NCBI GenBank assembly: GCA_015680685.1
Contig: MNCI01027046.1
Coordinates: 1,742,297 to 1,795,370 of the forward strand
Source: Gnetum montanum
Lineage: Eukaryota > Streptophyta > Gnetopsida > Gnetales > Gnetaceae
Length of the DNA stretch: 53,074 bases
Reading direction: 5' to 3'
The position numbers and the translations under genes are program-made. Positions 34,402 through 45,379 of the stretch are shown here, one piece after another. Position 1 is the first letter of the stretch. Each line of letters opens with the position of its first letter. The notes under the pieces were generated by a model. The model worked only from the letters and a program-made list of their open reading frames with translations, was not told the origin of the DNA and did not search any database.

Positions 34402-35112
34402 TGATAAAACCATATTAGTCATTAGATGTGATAGTGTATCTACGATGTCATAGCTCTGCTTACATCATTATAGATATGGTGTAGTGGGCCCTATTCATCA
34501 CTATAAATACCAATCCACCATCACATCATTAGAACAACTTTTGCACAACACTTAGTGAAATTCTTGCAGTTTCTTTCCATGAGTTACACTTAGAGTTAGA
34601 GTTAGAAGTAAATGCCCATAGTGTGGTAACTAACAATTGTACAATGTCTTTATTCAAGTGGATTGTACCTAGACATAATTCATGATCGACAATAAAGATC
34701 AAGATTTTTTCTTACCATTACAACATCTCACTTAGTTTACTTTTATTTTCTAATATGTTTACTTTAATTAAGTTCTTTACATTTTCTAAGTGCTTTACTT
34801 TTTCAATGTCCATTAGTAAGGTGGAATAAGTATGACTGGTTTCGAGCATTAAGTATAATCATTTGGAAATCCAATAGTGACTTCACTTGATTCACTCAAT
34901 AGTAAATTCACTTGGTAATCCAGTAATGGTTACATGAGCCCAAGGCATGTACAAAAAATTAGAAATAGATGCTTATCATCATAAGCTAGGATAGATTTAC
35001 ATTTCTTTTATTACCCAAATTTAGACTTTATTTTCATTTTTATTATGAAAACACTTAGAATTAATTTGAGCCCACAACATCATGATATCATATATCTCAT
35101 CGAGAGTTAAAA
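34402..35112 (+). mobile_element. Element B: truncated 3' LTR
   Basis: It aligns with 5506-~6230 of the 5' LTR (same U3 start, TCTTTATT/AATAAAGA region and GGTGGAATAAGTAT block) but homology stops within about 35100-35115. There the sequence changes to the protease-RT linker of D. The last ~170 bp of U5 and the outer end are missing. Confidence 0.85.
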
Positions 35113-37940
35113 TCCCTAAAAATTTTAAACATGAGCCCTTAGAGTTAAAAACTCTACCTACCAACATGAAATATGCATTTTTGAAAATTAGTAAGACATT
35201 GATAATCAATGTCAATCTTGCTCCTAAGCAAAAAAGGATGTTGTTGAAGGTGGTCAACAAATGACCAACAACCTTTGCTTCGTCATATCCTAAACTCATA
35301 AGGATTAATCCTAGGATATGCTAGCATCACCTCTATATCGATTTAGCCATGAAGCCAAGGAGGTAACCGTAGTAGTGGCTGAACCCCAAATTAAAGTAGA
35401 TCGTTAAAGAGAAAATTGAACAACTTCTCAAGGCAAGGTTCATCTATCCAATTGTGAATAGCAAGTGGTTTAGCCCACTTGTAATTGTTCCAACTAGAAG
35501 TGGCAAGTGGTAGGTTTGTGTTGATTTCAAGCTATTGAACATGACAATGTTCAAAGATCATTTTCCATTACCATTTTTGGATTATGTGTTGGACACTATT
35601 TCTGAGCATTACTATTATAGCTTTCTAGATGGTTTTAGTGGCTATAACCAAATTCAAATCATGCTCAAGGATCAAGCCAAAACAACATTCACAAGTCCCT
35701 CAAGAACTTTTGCATATTAGAATATATACTTCGGTTTGTGTAATGCCCTTGCAACTTTCTAGTACCTTGTCCTAAGTATTTTTCAATTGCAAATTGGAAG
35801 TGGGGTGGAAGTCTTCATGGATGACTCCTTCACCTATAGCACTACATTCAAGCAAGCCCTGGACCACATTGAGTAAGTGTTTAAAAGGTGCATGAAGACT
35901 AATCTTAAGCTCAATTGGCAAAAGAGGCATCTCATGATCCAGTAGGGCATTGTCTTGGGGCACAAAATTCTTAAGCAAGGATTGAGGTGGACCTTGAAAA
36001 GATTCAGGTCATCCAAGGAATAACCCGCTAACCAAAAATTGTTAAAGATGTTTGGTCATTCCTTGGACACACTGGCTACTATCAACAATTCATAGAGAAT
36101 TTCTCTAAGATCATGAAACCATTAGTCGAGCTCACAAGGAAAGATGCTCCATTCATATGCACTAAGGAATGTGAAAAGACATTCCAGCAACTTAAGGAGA
36201 AGCTTATAGAGACTCCAATTCTATGAGTAGCTAATTAGTCATGTCTATTTTGCATCATGATGGATACATCAAACTATGCCTTAGGAGCTATGCTTACATA
36301 GTTAGATGATGAAAAATGTTCATGTTACATCTACTACACAAGGCAAAGCATTGTGGGTGCACAACTTAGTAACACCACAACGAAGAAAGAGCTAATGCTA
36401 GTGGTGTATGCTTTAGAGAAGTTCAAGCACTATGTGCTTGGATATAAGGTGTTTGTACACACTAACCACAATGCCATTCGCTTCCTAATGAATAAACCAA
36501 TGGTGATCTCCCAAGTCATACGGTGACTGGTGATCTTGCAAAAGTTCAATCTTACAATGGTAGATTGAATGACGACCAAGAATGTTATTGTTGATTACTT
36601 GTCTCGGTTATGATGGAACAACAAAGAAGATGAGAGTCTGCACTCTGATCAATTTCCTAATAAAGTCTTATTTGCTAGAGCAATAAATGAAAAAGTGCCC
36701 ACTAAACCAAAATGGTACGATGGCATCCTCACTTATCTTCTCACTCAAGAGATGCCACAAGAGTTAGATCACTAGAAGAAACAATAGTTTCTTCATTAGG
36801 CCAAATGCTTCATAGAAATTAATGGACATCTTTACAAGGCGTGTGCCAATGGCCTAGTTTGCTAGTGTGTTCCTGATGCTAACCAACTGTGTGTTCTCCA
36901 AGATTCTCATGAGGTTCCTTGAGGAGGCCACTATGTAGGGAGATGCACAGCCATTAAAATCTTGATGGTATGGTACTATTGGCCAACAATCTTCAGGGAA
37001 GCCCACTAATTCATCCACTTTTGTAAATGCTATCAACGAGATGATGAGATGACTGCTTGAATAGAAGAACCTCAACAGTGGATCCAACCACTAGAATCCT
37101 TTGACATCTAAGGCATAGACTTCATAGGTCCCATCACATCCATGTCAAATGAAAAGGCATACATAATAGTCGTTGTTGACTATTATACGAAATGGAAAGA
37201 ACCAAGAGTCGTCACTGATTGTACAACTTCCACTACTACATAGTTTGTACAACAAAATTTTGTAAACAAGTTTGTAGTGCACATGCACTAATTTCTATTA
37301 ATTGTACTCATTTTATAGGTGCTACCTTTTGCAAGCTTATGCAATGCTTGGAGGTTGAGCATAAATTAACAACACCCTACCACCCCCAAGCCAATGGTTA
37401 AGCAGAGGTTACTAATCAAGAGATCACAAAAATCTTAACAAGAATAATTAGCAACTATAGGAGGGACTAGAGCATAAAACTTAATGATGCCCTTTGGGCA
37501 TGTTGCTCAACATGGAAACTCTATATAGGCTACTCATTTTATGAGCTGGTGTATGGAAAACTACCAACTTTGTGAATTCAATCCAAGCTCCGCATACTTT
37601 CAGTAGCCTATGACTTGAACCTAGACCTAAGCCTACCACAAAAAGAGAGGTTGATCAACCTTAATGTGCTAGATGAGAATCAATTAATGGCCCTATCCTT
37701 AAATGAAGTGTAGAAAGCATTCAGTAAACAATGCCATGACCTTAGGATAAGAAAAGTGATATTTCAACCTAGAGACAACGTTCTATACTAAAACCCCACA
37801 CACGTACCTCAATGAACTAAGTTCCAAACATTGTGGTAAGGGCCTTACATCATTTATGAAACTTTACAAACCTAAGATCCCACACAAGAAATAGTTGGTT
37901 AACATGCAACAACTAAAACCTTTCCATGAGTCTAAGTAAG
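35113..37940 (+). pseudogene. Element D: pol remnant (RT, RNase H, integrase)
   Basis: Linker EPLELKTLPTNMKYAFL is at ~35130. RT (~35400-36080) shows FIYPIVNSKW, VCVDFKLLN, SGYNQIQI and an intact FMDD catalytic box at 35814-35825. RNase H (~36250-36620) shows MMDTSNYALGAMLTQ, a KKELMLVVYALEKF block and TNHNAIRFLMNK. The Asp of the usual TDH is Asn. Integrase (~36700-37940) has zinc-finger pieces, GIDFIGPIT (~37115), a SINCTHFIG block where SDNGTHFIG is expected, and TPYHPQANG..EVTNQE (~37370). Frameshifts and stops separate these blocks, so it is non-functional. Confidence 0.85.
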
Positions 37941-40028
37941 CTAGTGAAATCAACACCGCATCATATGGAAAACCATGCTCAATCTTTTAGATATCCTCCT
38001 TTCAACTCAGTTGTGGGGGAGATGGCCATCCATGCTAATCAATAATTGGATCCTCAATTTTTCTACTTTTTTTTTACATCTTTTTGTTTCACGCTTTCTT
38101 TGTTTCTATACCATTTTTGTTTTACACTTTATTATTTTTCCAAATTTTTGTTTTATAACATCATCAGTATGTTTTATTTTTCTTGAATATTTTTACAATT
38201 TCTTGTATACTTTACTTTATTTTGGTGTGAATTTTTCTTGTCTTATAATAAAAGTGCTCTATTGCCAACTACACTCAGTGGTGCTGTAGCTGGTTACTAA
38301 TGGTGGTTTGTACCTAATTATTTTGATTGCTAATGTCTAGCTTCTATTTTTGAATTTCAATCACCAATAACTAAGATAGGTTTCTTTTTCATGGAACAGG
38401 CAGTGAGTCCATGTTATCCACCCACCCACCAACTCTATAGTTTTCCTAGTTTTGGAAGTATGAGGTTCCTTTTTCATTAATAAAACTTTAATGAACTTAT
38501 GATCTTGGTAGTTTTCAAACTTAGGAAAGATTCAAAGGTTTGAAAAGGATGTAACTTCAAGGAGATTCAATACTCTTTATGCCTCTCTACTTGCTTGAGT
38601 GCATGTGTGTTTTCATAGATTTCTTGTCATTCCATGTCAACCAATAATAGGAAGTTGAATAAGTCTTTGCATGGTGTGGTTTGTATTTGAAAAAAATCAT
38701 AAAAAACATAAAATATCCAAAAAAAATGATGGGAATTCAAAGCACACCCATTATACAAAATAAATGGGTTACAAGCATTGGTTATGGGGCTAGAAAGACA
38801 TGTTACCCATGCCTAAAAGTTCCCTCTAACTAAGGCCCTTTCTCTCTTCTTACTTTTCTTTTCTTCTCAAATAAGCACTGACGGTTATTTGTGGGAGCAT
38901 TATTGTGTCTCAAGGGGATGGACCAATCCTAGAGTGGTGACGCGAAGTCACTGAAAGTGATTGGTTTTTATCTAGACTAAGGTTGGACTTTTATCAGGTC
39001 ATCTAACCATAACTCCATAAGGTACTTCATGTGACCATGATTGGGACATCCATTTTATTCTCTATCTCATCCATCAATACTCTCCATAACTCACCTCACT
39101 GCTAGTTTTCATGTTTTTGTTTAATGTCTTAGTTTGATGTGTCGAAATTCCTAGGTAGAATCTTTGGGATTTAGTCCTTAACTTTTCATAACCATTAATA
39201 ACTATGCGGCCCACAAACCCCTTAGTTGAGGTTATGCAAAGGCAAAAAATGGCATAAGCCTACTATGGGGAGGACCCACTTACATAGCTCTTGATTGGAC
39301 TAGTTAAGTTCCTTATTCTTAAACATTTTGATAATCAAATATTTTGTATTCCCCATTGGTTGCATCCAACTATGTGCTCGTTAAGGCATTTCTCCAACCA
39401 TTCTCCATCTTTTGTGAACTCTCAAACCCTCTTCATGTATTTCATTGTGTCCTTGGCTTTTTGGGCTTCCATTTGACTCTAATTTAGTTCAAAAACTCCT
39501 TGTATTTTTTGAATTTTAACTTGGTCAACAGTGGTCAATAGCCACATCGACTAGGCCTATATGATGCATGGGAAAAACTCTATATGTAGTGCTCACCACG
39601 TAGGAGTTTTTTGCCATTTGCTTTAAACTTAAGGGGATTTTTTGCAATTTTTCACAGCTCCAAATCTTCTAGATCCCATAACTTTTAAACCATTTGTCCG
39701 TTTCACTTTGTTCTTTAGTTCTGCATCTTCTAAAGGTACACTTTACATAGAGGGAGCCACAAACCTTAGGCTTTTGATAGAAAATTTTTCTAACTCCCCT
39801 ATGGGTTTAATGAATAAAATAATATTAAATCATCAACCTACGAGAGTTAAACCCTTCCAACATACTCTGGTAACCAATTTAATCTAATAAAATAATAAAA
39901 TAATATTAAAAAATCAAGCTAGCCATGATCACAACTTAGCCAAGTGTAACTACCCTAAGGGCTAAGATATTCCATATGTTTCAAAGTTACACATGAAGCA
40001 TTAATCATTGGTCATGTTGTAATTACAA
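37941..40028 (+). other. Element D: non-coding spacer with internal PPT-like tract
   Basis: The spacer begins with AACTCAGTTGTGGGGGAGA at 38004-38022, nearly identical to the 3' PPT of B. A T-rich run follows. It has a GACATGTTACCCATGCC copy of the spacer motif at 38787-38820 and a TATGGGGAGGACCCACTT block at ~39264-39281. Nothing codes convincingly; the 104-codon open piece at 37975-38289 is low-complexity Phe/Leu from the T-rich DNA. Confidence 0.72.
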
Positions 40029-42884
40029 ATGGCAACTAGATCAAAATGCCCACAGGAAGGAGGACCATCTCAACCAAGGAACAAATGACCTAAAGCTAGA
40101 AGGGAGTAGCAAGAAAAAGCCCAAGAATAAGTAGCAAAAACTCATGCAACGAGACCTCTTCAGGAGGAGTCCAAATTGGAATCTGTCTAACATATTCTTG
40201 AGAAAGCAACCGTAACTGAAAAATCCCATCAAGATGAGGTGCTAAGACTTGAGGTTACATTAACTCAAGCATGCCTTGATCAAATCAAGCCTTGTGACAT
40301 CCAATGTTCAGTTCTCCAAGTATTAAACTTTGGACCATTCTTAGAGCATGCTTCATCAAAAGCCAAGACATAGTTGCAAAATCATCCCATGTGGCCAATC
40401 ATCACTTCTAGTGGGGAGTGGTACATGGGAGAGACATATCTCTTTTGGAACGATAGGTAGGAAAAAGCCACTATGAAGATCAAGGATATTCACTGTTATA
40501 CTTGGTGGAAGCTATTGCATAGGCCTTGTGGTTGCTTAATATTGGAACAAATCTGGTAGAGATCTCTATACAAGCAAACTCGAAGGCAAAGAATGAGTGG
40601 ACCCAATGATGCTATGGAGTGGACCACAAGGAGTATGGTGCACTCACCCCGACAGAGCTTGTATATTTCAAGATAGTGGTCTATCACCTCAATTCAATAA
40701 TGAGGCCCAATAAGATGACTACCTTCTCCACCCATGCATGTGCTACTCTAAGTGAAAAATTCCATATGAACCTTTCACAATTGATCTATTTGGAGATAGA
40801 GAAGAGGTTTAAGGAAAATGAATGTGAAAGGAAGGCCTTGCCCTTTTCTTGCCTCATCAAAAAACTATGCAAAAGGGTAGGAATAGTTCACTATGCCAAC
40901 GATACACTTTGACATACTCCTTCTACTACCTCTTGGGTAGAAATGATATAGGACAAGATCCTTGCCACAACCAAGAAAGAGGAGTAGCAACCACCACCTC
41001 CACCACTCACTCACGAAACAATGTCAAAGTCCCATGTCACCCTTAAATGAATGCATGAGATTCGAGAGCAACTCTTGCATGAGCAAGAGTAGTGAGCAAG
41101 AATGAGTGATGGTGATCCATCTGTATATCATCCAAAGATGAGTCACCTCAATGAAGTGGCTCAAACCATTAGCTAGATGGAGGGAGGTGGGCCAATATTT
41201 TTAGCCCAAAGAACATAGCTACCCATGAGATCAAAACCTAGCACCCGAGAGAGGTAACAGTCTCCCTCCCATAATAGTAGCAGTTCCCAAACATCTTTGG
41301 GAATGCTGCTACTTGCTTAGTGCGTCTTGAGGAGGGTGAGAGGGCAACTATCTTGATGATGTAGTAGAATGGTAGGAGACAGTCATAGAGGTGGTTGCTG
41401 ATAGAATTACTAAGGCATTAAACACACCTACTACATTTGTACTAGACATTTCTACACTCAGAGATGTGCAAACATCCATAGGAACAGTTAGTAGAAAATT
41501 GAGTATAGCGTAGCATGAAGAGTTGTTGGACTAACTAGTGGGAACTAAGAAATCAATTCTAGATGTATTTGACCTTCTGGATACAATCACTACAACCTAG
41601 TCAGAGCTGCTAGAAGCAAGGGGCAAATGCATTATCATGGAGGAGCAACTTGAAACAACCTAGGCTCAAAACCAATGCCTAGTTGCAAAGGTTGCTGAAT
41701 TACGATCCCTCTTTACTAATCCTACGCTTCCTAACCTTGTACTGACTCATGATGAAACTTTTTAATAGCTTTAAGAAAAGCTTAAGAAGGCTAAGGATGC
41801 GAAGGAGACAATGATTTTTGATCAATTCTTGGCCAATGTCACCATGCACAATATCCAAAAGGCCTTAGATTAGACTTACTAGGAAAATGTCACCTTGATT
41901 GCAGAAAATCATTGCTTATAGAATGTTAATGTGAAAAAGTAGCAAATGCAAGTTTTCATCCATCAACAGTAGGAGCAACTAGCTAGAGTAAACATTGAAT
42001 TCAGAAGACTAGAAATCAAAAATAGAAATCTCTTCATGGAGGAAGTTCAAGCCCTTCACCAGAAATTTGCAATAGAGGTAGCCGCCTAGAAAAATGAGGC
42101 TCTCAAATTTAAGAGAGTTAAAAATTACTATAAAGATTAGGTTGATCTACAAAAAGAAATCAATAAAAAACATATTCAGATGATGAAGGCAAAAGTTAAT
42201 GAAGCCCTCTAGGAACTTAAGGAAGGAGGTGATATTTGATAGCCTATCTTTGATGGGCTCAATGACAACAACAAGGTAAAGATATGCATGAAGGAGCTAT
42301 AGATTGAGGAGATGACGAAGTACATGGAACCTGCCAAAGTTTGTTATGCAAATCTAGTGATGCTGAATGCCAAACATTTGCAGTTTGAATTGGAGAAGTA
42401 GGTGGGTAGTTTGTACTTGTTGTTTGAAGTTAAGTTTAAGCATCATAAGGACACCAAGTAAAAGCTTAAGGTGGCAAATGTAGAAGTTGAAGTTCTCAGG
42501 CAGTGCTTCACCGATAAATGGGCTATAGCTCAGAACTTAGCCAGGAGGCTGAGTGACTACTAGGAGCTGTAGAATGTAGCATAGGTGTTTGATGTTGAAC
42601 ACAAACTTTTCGCTACTTGGTTCATCAATGTGAAGGAGTTGTTCCCAATAATGCATTGTCCTTGGGATGTTCCCACACCGACCCACATTCATGATGCAAC
42701 ATGGACCATGAACAATCCTAGGAGTGAGGAGGAAAAGATGAAGGCACTATTAGACACCTTCTGTCTTCCACTAGAAGTTGCAGTTGCCGTAAGACAACCA
42801 CAACCGCCTTGACCACCACGTGTGCCTGAAGCAGAAGAAGGTCCTTCGGAGCCTCAAGAGCCTCCACCACCAAGGACCGTTTGA
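40029..42884 (+). pseudogene. Element D: extra ORF of unknown function
   Basis: It starts at ATG 40029 (MATRSKCPQEGGPSQPRN) and ends near the EPPPPRTV stop at 42882-42884, about 950 codons. An N-terminal basic tail is followed by SGEWYMGETY (~40420) and a PF20167-like segment (40619-40912; FKIVVYHLNS, TTFSTHACA, PFSCLIKKLC). Long Gln/Glu/Leu/Lys-rich coiled-coil regions follow (~41560-42560), then a moderately conserved tail with HCPWDVP and a Pro-rich end. Compared with B and C the length and layout are the same. It is broken by many stops. Confidence 0.72.
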
Positions 42885-43142
42885 ACTCTTCCTTGTCTTC
42901 ACGCCATTAGAGGAACTGTATTTTTCATTTTTGTCCCGATGTTTAATTTTGTTGTCCTGAACACCAAAATTTTGTAATGATTGTAATTCTGTATACTCGA
43001 GCACTTAGTGTTTTTTCATGAGTGTTGTATTTATGTATATCAGTAGTTAGCCAATAATCCAATACCTTCCCAAAAATTTTGTAAGAGACTTTACCCTCCT
43101 TTTGTTTACTCGAGGATGAGTTTTCATTCAATCATGGGGGTA
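42885..43142 (+). promoter_or_regulatory. Element D 3' untranslated region and PPT
   Basis: This short non-coding stretch holds the CCTTCCCAAAAATTTTGTAAG block shared with A. It ends in the polypurine tract TTCATTCAATCATGGGGGTA, abutting the LTR at 43143. Confidence 0.78.
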
Positions 43143-44029
43143 TGATGAGTTGCGTCTAGGGTTACATCGACAAGGCCTCATCTATGCAGCCCCACCAATG
43201 TAGCCACATCAACATGGAAATTTAATGTGTTGATGTGGCCTCATCAACGTAGTGTCTATTTTTGCCTATAAATACATGCTTACCCATCATGTTTATGACA
43301 TCTTTTGTCATAGTTGTAGCATAGCTCTTACAATTCTGCCATTTGAAAGTTAGAGTATTTTTCTAAGTGCTCGCAGTAAGAGTCAAAGAGTGTATGGATC
43401 TTTATTCAAGCACTATTGTACTTGAGCACAACAATGTGTGCGGCAATAAAGACAAGCTTTTTGATAAACCTAATAGCACTTTGAAATAGATTAATTGTTT
43501 ATTTATGCATTTAATGTTTTATGCAGTTTCCTTTAATGCTTTAAGTAATTAAATAATAAATTAAGCTAGATTAAATATTGATTGTTTAAGCACATAAGTA
43601 CGACCACTTCGAGCATATGCTTAGCACTTGGTAATCCGAATAATGTTTAACATTTGGTAACCCAATAGCATTAAAGGTGTTCAAGATGTGTACAACAAGT
43701 GGGAATGGATGCTTATGTTAGGATTAGTTAGTGTAGCTAGTTAGATTAAATTAGCAATTTAATTATTTTATTTTATTCATTATTTTTTATCCTATAGCAA
43801 CTTAAAACACAAAACATAAAAATGATAAAAAATCATATGCCTCAGTTGCACTTAACCATATCTTTGCATTTCACAAGTGTAATTGGGAAGACAACGATTG
43901 TAGTGATTAGTTTCACTTCTTAGAGACTAGTGTACTTAGAATGCTATAAGTCCATGGAATTCAACCAGATCGCATGTGAATGCTTAGTGATTTGTATGGT
44001 TGTGTGGAGGGTCTACTCATTGCTCATCA
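43143..44029 (+). mobile_element. Element D: 3' LTR
   Basis: This is an 887-bp LTR, TGATGAGTTG...CTCATCA. TATAAATA is near 43268. AATAAAGA (43445-43452) pairs with TCTTTATT (43399-43406) and there are strong inner helices GCAC/GTGC and ATTGT/ACAAT. U3 instead carries ATCGACAAGG/CATCAACGTAG-type blocks. The flank after 44029 is ATTTC; the partner duplication is lost with the 5' end. Confidence 0.88.
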
Positions 44030-44035
44030 ATTTCT

Positions 44036-44100
44036 CATTGGAATCGAATCCATGCCCAAGAGCTTCCAAATTAAGTGTCTTACCACTAGGCTAATACCTC
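44036..44100 (-). repeat. tRNA-derived SINE-like fragment
   Basis: On the minus strand it has a pol III A box TAGCCTAGTGG (44093-44083) and a B box GGATTCGATTCC (44051-44040), with A-to-B spacing like a tRNA gene. It cannot be folded into a convincing intact tRNA, so a SINE head or old tRNA pseudogene is likelier. It immediately follows the D LTR. Confidence 0.6.
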
Positions 44101-44184
44101 ATTGATTATCATATAAGTGACCAAACTAAGATAACATACATGTATAACATTCATAACAGGCATTAGCAAACACAAAATATAATG

Positions 44185-44470
44185 TTTCTTCATAGAGCTA
44201 AGATGTGTTCCTATACTGCATGTGTCTAGTCCTATACCTTGCTCTATCAAGAAGGGACAATGCTTGAGCTAAAAAGCCAAAGTCCTTGATAGCCGATATA
44301 GCCTTGTGATCTAATACACAAGGAATCAAGACCAAGTAGCTCTGCAATGGAATGATGGTTAAGATAGCATGAAACCCAAGAGAATCTCCATATTTCTTTC
44401 AACCCTTGTTCTAAAAGGGAAGTAGCCTTTGAACTACCAACAAGGCATACTCTATACGCTATGTAGAGAT
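44185..44470. repeat. Dispersed repeat copy 2
   Basis: This is the second copy of the unit at ~3665-3955, sharing GAGCTAAGAT, ACACAAGGAATCAAG, ATAGCATGAAAC and AGAATCTCCA blocks in the same order. No coding capacity or terminal structure was recognised. Confidence 0.6.
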
Positions 44471-44479
44471 TCAATCTTG

Positions 44480-44850
44480 GTTCCATCAAATAGTTAATTT
44501 AAAAAGGATGCTCCCAGTCATGTGTTTAATTCTGGCAGGTAATGTTGAATTATAAAGTTCTAACTAGATTATATATCTTGGGGTGTACATATATTACAAT
44601 TACTGCAGGCCTCTCTCACCCTTAAAAAAATAAAAATAAACATAAAAAGGAGGTTGTTAGAACCCAAAACATCTTTTTAACAATAAGGTTTTAACCTAGT
44701 GGTAAGACTCTTGATTAAAATAAAAAGGAGGTTGTTGGAACCCAAAACATCTTTTTAACAATGAAGTTTTAACTTCGTGGTAAGATTCTTAATTTGAAAG
44801 CTCTAAGTCATGGGTTCAATTATGGTAGTTATAGCATTGCCCACTAGAAT
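44480..44850 (+). repeat. SINE-like cluster with 78-bp tandem duplication
   Basis: Two tandem units of 78 bp (about 44645-44722 and 44723-44800) each hold GAACCCAAAACATCTTTTT and a box-A-like TAACCTAGTGG (44692-44702) or TAACTTCGTGG (44770-44780). The second is followed by a box-B-like GGTTCAATTAT at 44812-44822. A further B-box-like piece lies at 44518-44541. The arrangement resembles partial, repeatedly copied tRNA-derived SINE heads. Confidence 0.55.
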
Positions 44851-45189
44851 TGAACACATATAACCAACATAATAAGTCAAGTCATACATTTGATGTCACT
44901 AAGTTAGCATTAATATATACAAGCCACTAACCCTTTGTGACCCTATTTAATATTTAATAGGATGAGCATTGTGGCTCCACGTGATAATCCTTTTGCTACA
45001 AATCACAAGGAATGTACCTTTACATTTTATTTAAATTTTACCAACTTTATATTAACTACGTATCTTTAAAATAGATATAAGGTATAGAAGGGAGAAGGTT
45101 GATGGTTTGGACGTTTTATGAAGGTTCATTAAACAATAAGTATTTCGGTGACTATGTGTCATTAAGGATTAAAGTTTTGTGCGAACTCT
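44851..45189. other. Upstream region of rpl6, no feature recognised
   Basis: This AT-rich sequence probably includes the promoter of the downstream gene. I could not identify a convincing TATA box or plant ribosomal-protein promoter motifs (telo box, site II) in it. Confidence 0.4.
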
Positions 45190-45379
45190 GTTGGACGTTG
45201 GAACACAGGAACCTGACCACATAAGAAATTTCGAGGGAAAAGAGGGGGGTTTCGGCTGCCATAGCAAAGATGCTAAGGCAGTGATGTAAGAGAGCGTTTA
45301 CCTGTGCTTCTTACGGCAAGTCATTAACATTTATTTTGGTTTTCCACGAAGCACGCGCAGCGGTGTTGAATCTCTGCGA
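45190..45379 (+). promoter_or_regulatory. Putative 5' UTR exon of rpl6
   Basis: This block keeps many CpG dinucleotides, unlike the CpG-poor repeats around it, and ends at a good splice donor, GCGA|GTAAGT (GT at 45380-45381). An acceptor, TTTGCATGCAG|AA, ends at 46875, just before the coding ATG at 46940. A leader intron of ~1.5 kb is therefore likely. The transcription start is not visible and the exon start is approximate. Confidence 0.45.

Larger units (their letters stand above)
5506..35112 (+). mobile_element. Element B: host LTR retrotransposon carrying two nested insertions
   Basis: B is a plus-strand Athila/Tat-like Ty3/gypsy element with 5' LTR, PBS, gag, protease, RT, RNase H, integrase, spacer, extra ORF, PPT and a truncated 3' LTR. 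It is split by element A within the protease-RT linker and by element C within the extra ORF. Removing these leaves about 13 kb of B itself. The extra ORF resumes correctly across the C insertion when compared with the uninterrupted copy in C. Its LTRs differ by roughly 20% over ~280 compared columns, making it the oldest of the three. All frames are broken. Confidence 0.88.
35113..44029 (+). mobile_element. Element D: 5'-truncated LTR retrotransposon
   Basis: The plus-strand order is pol, spacer, extra ORF, PPT and 3' LTR. The 5' LTR, PBS, gag and protease are absent; the element starts abruptly at the protease-RT linker, fused to the LTR of B. A deletion removing the end of B and the start of D explains this with one event. 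Its LTR is a distinct subfamily (U3 lacks the GATATCG array). Its pol is better preserved than that of B. Confidence 0.82.

Noticed and set aside
37975-38289. 104-codon ORF as a small membrane protein
   Set aside because: The Phe/Leu/Cys-rich translation comes from a T-rich non-coding spacer; the open frame is not shared by the spacers of B or C.
44036-44100. Functional tRNA gene
   Set aside because: A and B boxes are present but acceptor and anticodon stems do not pair convincingly, so a SINE head or pseudogene is likelier.
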